From contig OZ257140.1 in the NCBI GenBank assembly GCA_965279165.1, positions 1,922,001 through 1,986,000 on the forward strand: a stretch of 64,000 nucleotides of DNA, in the 5' to 3' direction. The notes under the pieces were generated by a model that did not search any database, was not told where the DNA came from, and saw nothing but the letters and a program-made list of their open reading frames with translations. Shown piece by piece: positions 35,966-45,071 of this stretch. The position numbers were made by a program, and so were the translations under genes. The DNA is from JBAYIE01 sp965279165 (lineage in GTDB: Bacteria; Bacteroidota; Bacteroidia; UKL13-3). Within the stretch, counting starts at the first letter, position 1. Each line of letters starts with the position of its first letter.

Positions 35966-36562
35966 ATGAAACAACTCAAAATAATAATATTTATTTTATA
36001 CCCAATTTCTGTATTTAGTCAAACAACAGAAAGTAATACAAAAATCGAAACCGGCAATTTAGTTCCATCGCTAAATACCAATCTTACCTATGCAAATGGA
36101 GGTACAAAATTGCAGTTGGTAAATTTCAATACATCTCTTGATTTCACTGCAAAGGGAAAATATACAGTCGGTTTAGGAACAGGATTGGATATGCAACAAT
36201 CAGACACTTTCAACATTTCTGCCATTCCGGTTTATTTTAGTTTTCAATATGTATTTATGCCATTGGACGCAAATTACGCTAATATTTATTTTCACTTTCG
36301 TCCGGGTATAAGTTTGGGTTATAGCGCTGTCGCAAATCCTGCAATTCCCGCAACCCAACATCCAACCATGCCGGGTGTTGTGTCTACTGATGTGAACGAT
36401 TTTGTGATTAACGATTTGTTTTACCAAACAGGAATTGGCTATGAAGCAAACAGTGGTATTCATATCGAGCTTGTTTATCGCAACCAACCTTCCAATTTGA
36501 TTAACCCATACCGGCAGCGAAACAACTATGTAGGAATCGCGCTGGGATATCGTATAAAATAA
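35966..36562 (+). CDS. Predicted outer-membrane beta-barrel protein between gldA and gldF
   Basis: 198 residues. The signal peptide (IIIFILYPISVFSQ) is followed by amphipathic strands (TVGLGTGLDMQQ, PVYFSFQYVFM, YFHFRPGISLGY, GIHIELVYR) and a final aromatic strand GIALGYRIK, as in eight-stranded barrels. No family name is recognised. One-base spacers on either side place it in the gld operon, which suggests, without proving, a link to the GldAFG complex. Confidence 0.75.
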   Translation: MKQLKIIIFILYPISVFSQTTESNTKIETGNLVPSLNTNLTYANGGTKLQLVNFNTSLDFTAKGKYTVGLGTGLDMQQSDTFNISAIPVYFSFQYVFMPLDANYANIYFHFRPGISLGYSAVANPAIPATQHPTMPGVVSTDVNDFVINDLFYQTGIGYEANSGIHIELVYRNQPSNLINPYRQRNNYVGIALGYRIK

Positions 36563-36563
36563 C

Positions 36564-37292
36564 ATGTATCCAATATTTATAAAAGAAATACGAAGTTTTT
36601 TGAGTTCATTCATCGCCTATGTGGTGATGCTTGTTTTTTTAATTGCGACCGGATTATTCATGTGGGTTTTGCCTGATTCAAATTTGTTTGACCTTGGCTA
36701 CGCTAACTTGGATACTTTATTTAGCATGGCTCCTTGGTTATTTTTATTTTTAGTTTCGGCCATAACCATGCGTTCGTTTAGTGAAGAAAAAAAATCGGGA
36801 ACCATTGAAGTGTTAACAACCAAACCGGTTACCGATTTACAAATTATACTTGGTAAATATTTTGCAGGAATTACCTTGGTTATTTTCACTTTGCTACCGA
36901 CACTTGTTTATGTGTATACGATATATATGCTTGGTTCTCCAAAAGGCAATTTGGATATGGGTGCAACCTGGGGTTCTTATTTGGGATTGCTTTTCCTTGC
37001 TTCAACATTTGTAGCTATTGGTACTTTTTCTTCTGCCATCACCGACAACCAGATTGTATCATTTATCATTTCGATGTTTCTGTGTTTTACATTTTATAAC
37101 TTATTCGAACAATTAGCAGATTTTAATTTGATGGGCTCTTTGGATAGTTTTGTTGCATCACTAGGTATAAGTGCCCATTACCAATCCATCAGCCGCGGAG
37201 TAATTGATAGCCGCGATTTGTTGTATTTTTTAAGTATCAATCTGTTGTTTATCTGGGGCACTAAAACCGTATTTGGCGCAAGGAAATGGTAA
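36564..37292 (+). CDS. gldF: Gliding-motility ABC transporter permease GldF
   Basis: 242 residues with six membrane segments, ABC-2 type permease. The conserved FSEEKKSGTIEVLTTKPVTD after helix 2 is characteristic of GldF and related ABC-2 permeases. Its stop overlaps the start of gldG (ATGGTAA, 7 nt), so the two are translated together. Confidence 0.92.
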   Translation: MYPIFIKEIRSFLSSFIAYVVMLVFLIATGLFMWVLPDSNLFDLGYANLDTLFSMAPWLFLFLVSAITMRSFSEEKKSGTIEVLTTKPVTDLQIILGKYFAGITLVIFTLLPTLVYVYTIYMLGSPKGNLDMGATWGSYLGLLFLASTFVAIGTFSSAITDNQIVSFIISMFLCFTFYNLFEQLADFNLMGSLDSFVASLGISAHYQSISRGVIDSRDLLYFLSINLLFIWGTKTVFGARKW

Positions 37293-38989
37293 GTATAAAG
37301 CAATCTACAAAGCAGAAAAACAAGAACCGTTCAATAACCGAACTAATTCTAGTAGTTGCGTTGGTTATCATAACGAACCTCATTTGTTCCGTTTATTTTT
37401 TGCGATTTGATCTCACCAAAGAAAAAAGATATTCGCTTTCTGAAGCAAGTAAAAATCTAGCTTCCAGGGTTGATGATGTGCTGTATGTAAAAGTTTATCT
37501 CGAAGGTGATTTCCCTTCCGGATTTAAACACCTGGGCAAATCAACCAAAGAAATGTTGGATGAGTTTGCTGCCTATGCGAATGGGAATATCCAATATGAG
37601 TTTATTGATCCATTCTCCGATGCTGATACCAAAAAAAGCTCCGACATTGTGAAAGAATTGGTGAGCAAAGGATTGCAACCCACCAGTGTTCAGATTAAAA
37701 AGGACGATGAAATGTCCCAGAAAATTATAGTTCCGGGGGCTATGTTCTATTATAAAGGAAGAGAGATACCGGTTAATTTTTTAAAAGGCCAATTTGGTGC
37801 AGCTCCCGAGGATGTAATCAACAGTTCTATCGAATTACTCGAATATGAAATTGCAAATGTGTTGCGTAAGGCTACTGAAACAGGTTTAAAAAGAATTGCA
37901 TTTATGGATGATCATGGTGAATTGGACCAATGGGATGTAGCCGATGCAAAGGCCGAACTGGAGCAATTCTATGACGTGAAGCGAATTCCTTTGTCGTCTG
38001 TTCCCCCTCAAGAACTAAATAAATATGCCGGCATTATTATTGCCAAACCAACCTTGCCTTTTTCAGATTTCGATAAATTTAAACTCGACCAGTATGTAAT
38101 GAATGGCGGAAAGATTATCTGGATAATCGATTCGCAAATTGCAGATATGGATAGTTTACAAAAAGAACCCATGTTTGTTTCTGTTTCGTATGATTTAAAT
38201 CTCGACGATATTTTATTTCGGTATGGCGTTCGCATCAACCAAAACTTGGTACAGGATATTCAATGCGAAGCAATCCCAATTCTAAGTGCCGTTAAAAATG
38301 GCAATCCCCAACAGAAATTATTACCATGGTTATTCTTTCCTGCTGCAACACCGGCAAGCGACCATCCAATAGTTAAGAATATCGATCCTGTGTGGTTTCA
38401 GTTTGCTTCCTCCATTGATACCACTTCCAATAAAGATATCCGAAAGAGTGTGTTGCTACGAACGTCTCCTTATGCTAGGCTAATGGGCGCGCCTGTGCGT
38501 GTCGACCTCAACATGGCTCGTATACGACCCGATCCGGAATTATTCAGTAAAGGAAGTTTTCCAATGGCTGTTTTACTCGAAGGGAAATTCAATTCCATTT
38601 TTCAGTATCGCATGGGTGCCAATGCAAATCCTGAATTACCGTTTAAGTCATCCATAGATAACAATAAAATGATTGTTATTTCGGATGGTGATATCATACG
38701 CAACCAACGGAAGAAATCAACCGGAGAAATCTTCCCATTGGGTTACAACAGATACACGAATCAGCAATTTGGTAACAAGAGATTTATATTGAATTGCGTA
38801 GATTATCTTTGCGACAATTCAGGAATAATCGAAGTTCGTGGAAAGGAAATTACTTTGCGTTTATTAAATAAGGCTAAAGTAAAGCAAGAAAAAACAAAAT
38901 GGCAGATAATCAATATCGGTGCTCCTTTGATTATTATTCTGATATTTGGCGTTACAAATCAATGGATCAGAAAAAGAAAATACGAATAA
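37286..38989 (+). CDS. gldG: Gliding-motility ABC transporter component GldG
   Basis: 567 residues. A membrane helix at about 18-40 is followed by RFDLTKEKRYSLSE, the hallmark of GldG, then a large periplasmic domain (ABC-type uncharacterised/auxiliary family), and a C-terminal helix IINIGAPLIIILIFGV. It pairs with GldF and GldA. It starts within the gldF stop region. Confidence 0.93.
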   Translation: MVSIKQSTKQKNKNRSITELILVVALVIITNLICSVYFLRFDLTKEKRYSLSEASKNLASRVDDVLYVKVYLEGDFPSGFKHLGKSTKEMLDEFAAYANGNIQYEFIDPFSDADTKKSSDIVKELVSKGLQPTSVQIKKDDEMSQKIIVPGAMFYYKGREIPVNFLKGQFGAAPEDVINSSIELLEYEIANVLRKATETGLKRIAFMDDHGELDQWDVADAKAELEQFYDVKRIPLSSVPPQELNKYAGIIIAKPTLPFSDFDKFKLDQYVMNGGKIIWIIDSQIADMDSLQKEPMFVSVSYDLNLDDILFRYGVRINQNLVQDIQCEAIPILSAVKNGNPQQKLLPWLFFPAATPASDHPIVKNIDPVWFQFASSIDTTSNKDIRKSVLLRTSPYARLMGAPVRVDLNMARIRPDPELFSKGSFPMAVLLEGKFNSIFQYRMGANANPELPFKSSIDNNKMIVISDGDIIRNQRKKSTGEIFPLGYNRYTNQQFGNKRFILNCVDYLCDNSGIIEVRGKEITLRLLNKAKVKQEKTKWQIINIGAPLIIILIFGVTNQWIRKRKYE

Positions 38990-39022
38990 TCAATTAAACT
39001 TAACCATACAAAAATTTAGTGC

Positions 39023-40033
39023 ATGAGTAAAAATATAAAAATACTTTTGGTATTGGTATTGTTGGCCGGAGTAGCATATTTCTTTATAAGCAGAAAACCC
39101 TGGAATACCACGCATACGGAAAGAAAGGATTTTGCGATTACAGATACTGCCAACATTAGTAAAATATTTCTTGCCGACAGGAAGAATAATAAAGTGTTGA
39201 TGGAAAAGGATGAAAACGGATATTGGAAAATAAATGGTTCCATTCCTGCAGATGTTCAAAAAGTGAATTTGTTAAAAGCAACCATCCATGATGTAGAAGT
39301 GAGAAACCCTATCACAGAAAAGGAATTTAATAATGTAGTTGCCAATCTTGCAAGTAATGCGATTAAGGCAGAATTTTACCAGGGAGATAAATTGATTAAA
39401 ATTATTTATATCGGAGAAGCAACACCTGATGGAACCGGAACATATATGATGATTGAAGGTTCGAATACTCCTTTTGTAACCCATATCCCCGGGTTTGTAG
39501 GTTATCTTACCCCACGATTTCTAACCAATGCTGTAAAATGGAAGGATAAATTGGTTTTTAATTTTACAGAAGATATTATTTCGGTTATAAAAGTACATTA
39601 CCCAAGCGACGATAAACTTGGATTTAGTATTGAAAATAGCGTACAACCTTTGGTGAAATCAGGAAACAATATTTTGCTGGATGCCGACAATGGCTTTGTT
39701 AAATACTATCTCTCGTCTTTTGGAGGTTTATACTTGGAAGCATACGATGACGATATGTCGGAAAGCAGCAGGGATTCAATTATTAAACGAATTCCGTATT
39801 GCATTTTGGAAGTTAAAACGAAGAATGAGTTGTCAAAAAAATTAACCGTTTACCTGAAAGGAATTGATAACCGTACCAAAGAGCGTTATGACGATGAAGG
39901 AAATATTTTACCCTACGACCGTGATAAATATTTTGCACTGGTAGACGACGAAAAGGAAATTGCCTACATCCAAGATTATAACTTTGGTCGCTTGTTTAAA
40001 ACAGCCGATGATTTTAAAATAAAGAGAAAGTGA
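39023..40033 (+). CDS. DUF4340 domain protein, exported or membrane-anchored
   Basis: 336 residues. One N-terminal membrane segment (ILLVLVLLAGVAYFFI) precedes a DUF4340-type periplasmic domain. Such genes often follow gldG-like ABC genes, as here with a 33-nt gap. Function unknown. The stop (TGA, 40031-40033) is followed at once by the AGTACTACGTGTTTTAGTAC word. Confidence 0.8.
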   Translation: MSKNIKILLVLVLLAGVAYFFISRKPWNTTHTERKDFAITDTANISKIFLADRKNNKVLMEKDENGYWKINGSIPADVQKVNLLKATIHDVEVRNPITEKEFNNVVANLASNAIKAEFYQGDKLIKIIYIGEATPDGTGTYMMIEGSNTPFVTHIPGFVGYLTPRFLTNAVKWKDKLVFNFTEDIISVIKVHYPSDDKLGFSIENSVQPLVKSGNNILLDADNGFVKYYLSSFGGLYLEAYDDDMSESSRDSIIKRIPYCILEVKTKNELSKKLTVYLKGIDNRTKERYDDEGNILPYDRDKYFALVDDEKEIAYIQDYNFGRLFKTADDFKIKRK

Positions 40034-40172
40034 GATAGTACTACGTGTTTTAGTACTGGGTGTTTATGTGCTACATGCAAAGGAGCTTATTTACTCATTC
40101 ACTCATTTCCTCTAATCCGGATGTCTTCGGCAAGCTCAGACACCGGCATTACCAATTCAACTAAAGATAAAC

Positions 40173-40218
40173 TCCTATCGACACTTCTCGCGACGTGACA
40201 ATCATTCAATCATTCAAT
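40173..40218 (+). repeat. Left copy of ~45-nt direct repeat flanking the tandem array
   Basis: TCCTATCGACACTTCTCGCG, then ACGTGACAATCATTCAATC, to 40218. The right copy at 40704-40748 differs at one base (GACACTTC versus GACGCTTC). The two copies bracket the 40304-40698 array at 531 nt separation. Confidence 0.85.
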
Positions 40219-40303
40219 CATCTACTCATTCACTCATTTCTTTATTTCCCTCACACACCGGCATTCCGATGATATTAAAGATCTATTTGAGAATGGACTT
40301 TCC

Positions 40304-40698
40304 AATCTGTGTAATTTGAGAAATCTGTGGCTTAAAAGTTATCAGGGAAAGGGATTAGTAAGTAGTCATTGTTCAGTAGTCAGTGGATGCTTGAAATCCT
40401 TTGCGCGCTTTGCGTAATCCTTCGTGTGCTTTGCGATTAAAAATCTGTGTAATTCGTGAAATCTGTGGCTTAAAAGTTATCAGGGATAAGGGATTAGTAA
40501 GTAGTCAGTGGATACTTGAAATCCTTTGCGCGCTTTGCGGTTAAAAATCTGTGTAATTCGTGAAATCTGTGGCTTAAAAGTTATCAGGGATAAGGGATTA
40601 GTAAGTAGTCAGTGGATACTTGAAATCCTTTGCGCGTTTTGCGTAATCCTTTGCGCGCTTTGCGGTTAAAAATCTGTGTAATTCGTGAAATCTGTGGC
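40304..40698 (+). repeat. Tandem array, 3.2 copies of a 104-137-nt unit
   Basis: Copies start at 40304 (137 nt), 40441 (104 nt), 40545 (125 nt) and 40670 (partial, to 40698). Each begins AATCTGTGTAATTCGTGAAA, continues with CTTAAAAGTTATCAGGG, GGGATTAGTAAGTAGTCAG, CTTGAAATCCTTTGCGCGC and TTTGCGGTTAA. Length changes arise from a duplicated inner word (CCTTTGCGCGCTTTGCG). Confidence 0.92.
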
Positions 40699-40703
40699 AG
40701 AAT

Positions 40704-40748
40704 TCCTATCGACGCTTCTCGCGACGTGACAATCATTCAATCATTCAA
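40704..40748 (+). repeat. Right copy of ~45-nt direct repeat flanking the tandem array
   Basis: Same sequence as 40173-40218 apart from one base. It lies directly after the truncated fourth unit of the array. Confidence 0.85.
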
Positions 40749-40853
40749 TTCCCGCATGTAAAAACTACGTCGTACCTCCTTGTTTTTATCGCGCGGGATT
40801 TCTTCGCCATACGGCTCATCAACATTTACTCATTCACTCATTCACTCATTTCC

Positions 40854-42107
40854 TCACTCCGCTCTCAACGCATCCACCGGTTTAATTGCCACTGCTCTAC
40901 GCGCCGGAATTAATCCTGCGAACAAACCCGAAACCACCAAAATACTTAACGCTTTAAAAGCAATTTGAATATCCACTCCCGGATTTTTAAACATGCCTGA
41001 ACCGCCTTCGATTACCGAATTTACTGCTTCCAATAAAAATATTCCGGATACCAAACCAAGATACCCTGCAACCAAGGTTAGTGCAATAGATTCTAAAATA
41101 ATCTGACTCATAATCGAAAATGGTGTGGCTCCAATTGCGCGGCGAACGCCAATTTCACGGGTTCTTTCTTTTACTACAATGAGCATAATATTACTGATTC
41201 CAATTACCCCGGCAATTAAGGTACCGGTACCAACTACCCAAACCAACATGCTGATACCATCAAATAAACCCATTATTTTTTTGAATTCTTTTTCCATGTT
41301 CCAGCTGCCAATTGCACGTTTATCGGATGGATGAATTTTATGTCGTGATGCCAATAAAGCACGAACTTTTGATTCGGCTAATACTGCAGAAACATCTTTT
41401 CTTGATGTAATAGAAAACCAACTAACAAAATTGCCATAATTAAATGCTTGCTGAAACGTACTAAATGGCGTATAAATGGTTTGCATTTGTTCTTGTGCAT
41501 CTTCATCTCCTTTATCGGTGGTATAGGTTCCTACCACTTGAAAATAGATGCCATTTATAGAAAGATACTCTCCAATAGCATTTTCCTCTTTTTTAAACAT
41601 CACTTGTTTAACCCGTTCGCCAATCACACAAATTTTTCTTTGTAAATGCAAATCGTTGTAATTAATAAATCTACCGGAGGTTAATCGAAAAGTTTGTATT
41701 GCCCGTGCTTCAGGATAATCACCACGAACCGTAAATGGGGCGGTTTTGTTTCCTCTCACCACATTATTTTCTCCTCGGTAACCACCAAGTTGATTAGCTG
41801 GAGCAACTACCTCAACTTCCGGAACAAATTGTTTAATCGCTGCAATATCTTCGTTGTTAAACTGAACATTTCTGTTTTTTGGTAATCCTTTAAATGGCAT
41901 CGAAGTACTTTGTCCCCAAACAAAAAACGAATTGGTAGCAGTACCTGCAAAAGCCTGGGTAATGCCATTCTTTAATCCTTGTCCCGAACCCAACATGATA
42001 ATCAACATAAAAATTCCCCAGAACACACCAAATGCAGTGAGTATCGTCCTGAGTTTATTTTTACTCAAGGTTTGGTATATTTCCGTTATGCGATCTAAAT
42101 CAATCAC
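40854..42107 (-). CDS. MacB-type ABC transporter permease (FtsX/MacB_PCD)
   Basis: 417 residues. One membrane helix near the N-terminus (NKLRTILTAFGVFWGIFMLIIMLG), a MacB-type periplasmic domain (about 45-250), and three helices with the FtsX signature VVKERTREIGVRRAIGATP. Family members export macrolides, lipoproteins or peptides. It is the last gene of a three-gene set with a second permease and an ATPase. Its stop TGA merges into the GAGGAAATGAGTGAATGAG word (read on the minus strand). Confidence 0.92.
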   Translation of the reverse strand: MIDLDRITEIYQTLSKNKLRTILTAFGVFWGIFMLIIMLGSGQGLKNGITQAFAGTATNSFFVWGQSTSMPFKGLPKNRNVQFNNEDIAAIKQFVPEVEVVAPANQLGGYRGENNVVRGNKTAPFTVRGDYPEARAIQTFRLTSGRFINYNDLHLQRKICVIGERVKQVMFKKEENAIGEYLSINGIYFQVVGTYTTDKGDEDAQEQMQTIYTPFSTFQQAFNYGNFVSWFSITSRKDVSAVLAESKVRALLASRHKIHPSDKRAIGSWNMEKEFKKIMGLFDGISMLVWVVGTGTLIAGVIGISNIMLIVVKERTREIGVRRAIGATPFSIMSQIILESIALTLVAGYLGLVSGIFLLEAVNSVIEGGSGMFKNPGVDIQIAFKALSILVVSGLFAGLIPARRAVAIKPVDALRAE

Positions 42108-42260
42108 TGTAATTCTATTTATACTATTTACTTTATTAACCTTTATTTAATTCCTCGTACTAAAACACCCAGTACTAAATCTCACTTCAATGCAGTTGGC
42201 ATAAAGCCAACTTCAACACACCCAAACTAAAACACTTAGTACTAAAACACTTAGTACTAA
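42108..42260. repeat. Word repeats between the two permease genes
   Basis: ACTAAAACACCCAGTACTAA and ACTAAAACACTTAGTACTAA, the latter iterated, run from 42158 to the stop of the next gene. On the minus strand they read TTAGTACTAAGTGTTTTAG, as does the word after the stop at 40033. GTTGGC-ATAAA-GCCAAC (42195-42211) is a perfect short hairpin with a near-copy at 30126-30140. Confidence 0.82.
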
Positions 42261-43487
42261 TTACTCGTCCCTCAACGCCTCTATCGGCCTTACTGCTGCA
42301 GCTTTACGCGCCGGAAAAAATCCTGCAAATATTCCTGCCACAACCAAAAGTAAAACAGCATAAAGCGCAATTTTAATATCAACATTTGGGTTGATAAAAA
42401 AATCAGAATCCGGTAAATATTTTTTTGCCAACTCCAATAATCCTATTCCTAAAATTAAACCAATATATCCCGAAGCAGAGGTTACAAATACTGATTCTTG
42501 CAATACCAAACCAATGATACTAAATGGCGTTGCTCCGAGTGCTTTTCGGATGCCGATTTCCTTGGTTCGTTCCTTTACGGCAATCATCATAATATTACTT
42601 ACTCCAACTATTCCTGCAATCAAAGTTCCGATACCTATAATCCAAACAAAAATCCGAATACCAATAATTACTCCCATTATTCTATTGTATTCTTTTAAAT
42701 TATTCCAAATAAAAATTGCTTTATCGTCTTTAGGGTCAAAATTATGTTTGTCGGCGAGCTCTGCTTTAATCTGTCTTTCTACCCGCTCGCTTTCTTCCAT
42801 ATTGTCCATGGTTAATACAATTTGGTCTATTTTATCGTTCCCATTAAACGTTCGTTGTCCGATAGAAATTGGAATATACGCACGGCGCATATCATTTTCG
42901 CCTCCTTCGTCGGTAAACACACCAATAATTAAAAATGGAATTCCGTTAATTTCCAGATATTGCCCAATTGGTTCTTCCTTACCTATTAATTCATCTACCA
43001 ACATTTGGCCAACTGTAGCTACTTTTCTTGATCCAACCACATCTTCATCATTTACAAACCTACCTTTCAATACCTTTATTTTTTCGGATGCCACCATTCC
43101 TTTTTCAACTCCTCGAACACCAAATGAACCGTTCTTTTTTTTGAAAGTAAATTGGTTAATATCCCAAAGATTTACTCGTCCTGTTAGGTTTTCAGCATCT
43201 TTATGTTTCATAGCAATCTGCTCTTTGTCCTCGTTGGTAAATCGAATTTCCCTGTTGGGTTGCAATCCCCGATACGCTACTGAAGTTTTACCGGCATTGA
43301 TCCATAAACTATTTACAGCATCTCCGCTAAATTCACTTTTCACCCCATTTTCCAATCCGGTTCCACTGCCTAGCAAAACAATCAGGATAAAAATTCCCCA
43401 TGCCACACTAAAACCGGTTAGTATGGTGCGAAGCTTGTTTTTCCCAAGCGTCATCATTATTTCCTGCCAAATATTTAAATCAAACAT
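42261..43487 (-). CDS. MacB-type ABC transporter permease (second subunit)
   Basis: 408 residues with the same architecture as the gene at 40854: N-terminal helix (NKLRTILTGFSVAWGIFILIVLLG), periplasmic MacB domain, and the AVKERTKEIGIRKALGATP signature before the last helices. The pair probably forms a heterodimer with one ATPase. The gene ends GAC GAG TAA, and the following bases are the TTAGTACTAAGTG word on the coding strand. Confidence 0.92.
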   Translation of the reverse strand: MFDLNIWQEIMMTLGKNKLRTILTGFSVAWGIFILIVLLGSGTGLENGVKSEFSGDAVNSLWINAGKTSVAYRGLQPNREIRFTNEDKEQIAMKHKDAENLTGRVNLWDINQFTFKKKNGSFGVRGVEKGMVASEKIKVLKGRFVNDEDVVGSRKVATVGQMLVDELIGKEEPIGQYLEINGIPFLIIGVFTDEGGENDMRRAYIPISIGQRTFNGNDKIDQIVLTMDNMEESERVERQIKAELADKHNFDPKDDKAIFIWNNLKEYNRIMGVIIGIRIFVWIIGIGTLIAGIVGVSNIMMIAVKERTKEIGIRKALGATPFSIIGLVLQESVFVTSASGYIGLILGIGLLELAKKYLPDSDFFINPNVDIKIALYAVLLLVVAGIFAGFFPARKAAAVRPIEALRDE

Positions 43488-43575
43488 CTAATTTCATCAT
43501 TCCTAATTCATAACTCATAATTCATAACTCATAACTTATATCTCATAACTCATATCTTATAACTCATATCTCATC
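43488..43575. repeat. Iterated ATAACTCAT words at the 3' end of the ABC ATPase gene
   Basis: About eight near-copies of a 10-11-nt word (TTCATAACTCATAA, then ATATCTCATAACTCATATC) run from 43497 to 43575. On the coding strand they read GATGAGATATGAGTTATAAG. The last codons and stop (AAT GAT GAG ATA TGA) of the ATPase gene are inside the array. Confidence 0.85.
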
Positions 43576-44232
43576 ATTTATTCTCCCATCTTTCAACCTT
43601 ATCGTCCTCCCAGTCATCGCTGCTATATCATGTTCATGTGTTACAATTACAACGGTTAATCCTTCCTTGTGTAAATCTTTCAAAATCTGCATTACCTCAT
43701 AACTGGTTTGTGTATCAAGTGCTCCGGTAGGTTCGTCAGCCAATATTACTTTTGGTTTTCCAATCAATGCACGGGCAATGGCAACGCGTTGTTTTTGTCC
43801 ACCGCTTAGTTCATTGGGCATATGTTCGGCCCAATTTGCAAGACCTACTTTTTCTAGATATTCCATGGCAATTTTATTGCGTTTGCGGCGACTAACCTTT
43901 TGGTAATACAGAGGCAAAGCAACATTTTCCATGGCATTTTTAAAAGAAATTAAGTTGAATGATTGAAACACAAATCCAAGCATTCGGTTACGCAATTGGG
44001 CTGCTTTGGCTTCGCTTAAATTACGAATCGATTGATTATGTAAACTATAATTTCCTTCGTCGTAATTATCGAGTATTCCCAAAATATTGAGCAAGGTAGA
44101 TTTCCCGCTTCCTGAAGAACCCATGATGGAAACCATTTCTCCCTCATGCACATGCATATCAATTCCTTTTAATACATGTAACGTGTTTTCGCCTACGGTA
44201 TAATATTTATGGATGTTTTGAATTTGTATCAT
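43564..44232 (-). CDS. MacB/LolD-type ABC transporter ATP-binding protein
   Basis: 222 residues. Walker A GSSGSGKSTL, signature LSGGQKQRVAIARAL, Walker B VILADEPTGALD, His switch IVTHEHD. Size and sequence match the LolD/MacB ATPase group. First gene of the exporter set; the two permeases follow downstream on the same strand. No MFP/adaptor gene is in the set, which such exporters often have. Confidence 0.94.
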   Translation of the reverse strand: MIQIQNIHKYYTVGENTLHVLKGIDMHVHEGEMVSIMGSSGSGKSTLLNILGILDNYDEGNYSLHNQSIRNLSEAKAAQLRNRMLGFVFQSFNLISFKNAMENVALPLYYQKVSRRKRNKIAMEYLEKVGLANWAEHMPNELSGGQKQRVAIARALIGKPKVILADEPTGALDTQTSYEVMQILKDLHKEGLTVVIVTHEHDIAAMTGRTIRLKDGRINDEI

Positions 44233-44382
44233 ATAAGTAGACCAAGATAACGAATTATTTTTGTCGGTATTGCAATTATGATAAGTGGAAATGTCAATCC
44301 TTTAATGCTATGAATTGTTTTGTTGGAAATATTGTATAAATATGAATTTAATTTGGATTTACCCTTTAAGGAAGTGACGTTC

Positions 44383-44403
44383 GCGCGAGCATCATGCTCG
44401 TGC
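44383..44403. repeat. REP-like palindrome, copy 1
   Basis: Arms GCGCGAGCAT and ATGCTCGTGC around one C (one G-T pair). Flanks GTTC on the left and a CTAATCCTTGA tail on the right are shared with the element at 49719. Lies downstream of the XRE regulator gene (minus strand). Confidence 0.8.
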
Positions 44404-44451
44404 AAGCTAATCCTTGAATTGCGAAAAAATTGCTATTATATTCGGAATACC

Positions 44452-44805
44452 CTAATCTGCATTATTAGGTTGAGAAATCAGAGTCATAAGCGTTTTAATT
44501 TCGTCATCCGAGTTGTTTTCAAGACTTTTATAAAACTCATTCCAACTCAGGATGCTGTTTTTATGAAGTAAAACATTTACATCGGAAAGGTTCAGAAGAA
44601 GAAATAAACTCAATCGAAGTATTTCACAAATTTTTAATAAGTCATGAATATTAACCGATGTTAATTCACCCCGTTCCAACTTGGCATAAGTAGAATGATT
44701 CTTGTAACCTAGTCTAATCGCCATACTCTCTTGTTTCTCTCCCCGTAACTCTCGGAATGTACGAATTACTAATCCGAGTTTTTTCATGTTCAGATTTAGT
44801 TCCAT
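44452..44805 (-). CDS. XRE-family helix-turn-helix regulator
   Basis: 117 residues. The HTH lies at about 10-70 (LGLVIRTFRELRGEKQESMA, then STYAKLERGELTSVNIHDL), followed by a hydrophobic LLKICEILRLSLFLLLNL. The C-terminal 45 residues are not recognised. No partner gene is adjacent. Two 13-nt palindromes 40-72 nt upstream suggest autoregulation. A second start at residue 7 (ATG 44787) is possible. Confidence 0.85.
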   Translation of the reverse strand: MELNLNMKKLGLVIRTFRELRGEKQESMAIRLGYKNHSTYAKLERGELTSVNIHDLLKICEILRLSLFLLLNLSDVNVLLHKNSILSWNEFYKSLENNSDDEIKTLMTLISQPNNAD

Positions 44806-44844
44806 AAGTGTTGTATTGATTTGGTAATCAAATATACATCAATG

Positions 44845-44877
44845 GTCATTCAATGACAGCGATGGTCATTTAATGAC
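44845..44877. promoter_or_regulatory. Paired operators GTCATT-N-AATGAC
   Basis: GTCATT-C-AATGAC (44845-44857) and GTCATT-T-AATGAC (44865-44877) are perfect palindromes 20 nt apart centre to centre, so they lie on nearly the same DNA face. They sit just upstream of the XRE gene start. Likely sites for its dimer; not proven. Confidence 0.7.
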
Positions 44878-45071
44878 AACGAATTAAGTTTTTTGCCAGT
44901 AAATCAAGTGCAAAATTTGATCTGTTATGACAAATTTCAAAACCGAATACAATTTAATTTATCGCTTATGGAAAGTAACAAAAGAGAAAACCACAGTAAC
45001 AAAGCACAGCTTATGTTGTAAGTATGGCCTATGATTTTATTAACTACTCCATAAAGTAAAAAATAAAAGTG

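Larger units (their letters stand above)
40034..40853. repeat. 820-nt non-coding block of nested word repeats
   Basis: Convergent gap after the gld operon. Four families are mixed: AGTACTGGGTGTTT words (40039-40073); CATTCACTCATTTCCTC and ATCATTCAATCATTCAAT words (40091-40111, 40200-40242, 40730-40750, 40825-40857); the ~104-137-nt tandem array at 40304-40698; and a pair of ~45-nt direct repeats around the array. No coding sequence supported. Confidence 0.88.

Noticed and set aside
40304..40698. CRISPR or coding repeat
   Set aside because: No constant-repeat/unique-spacer pattern and no open frame; units differ by duplication of inner words.
42391..43491. Long open frame (366 codons) on the plus strand
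   Set aside because: It is antisense to an intact MacB-type permease with clear motifs; its translation is Ser/Pro/Ile-rich without domains.
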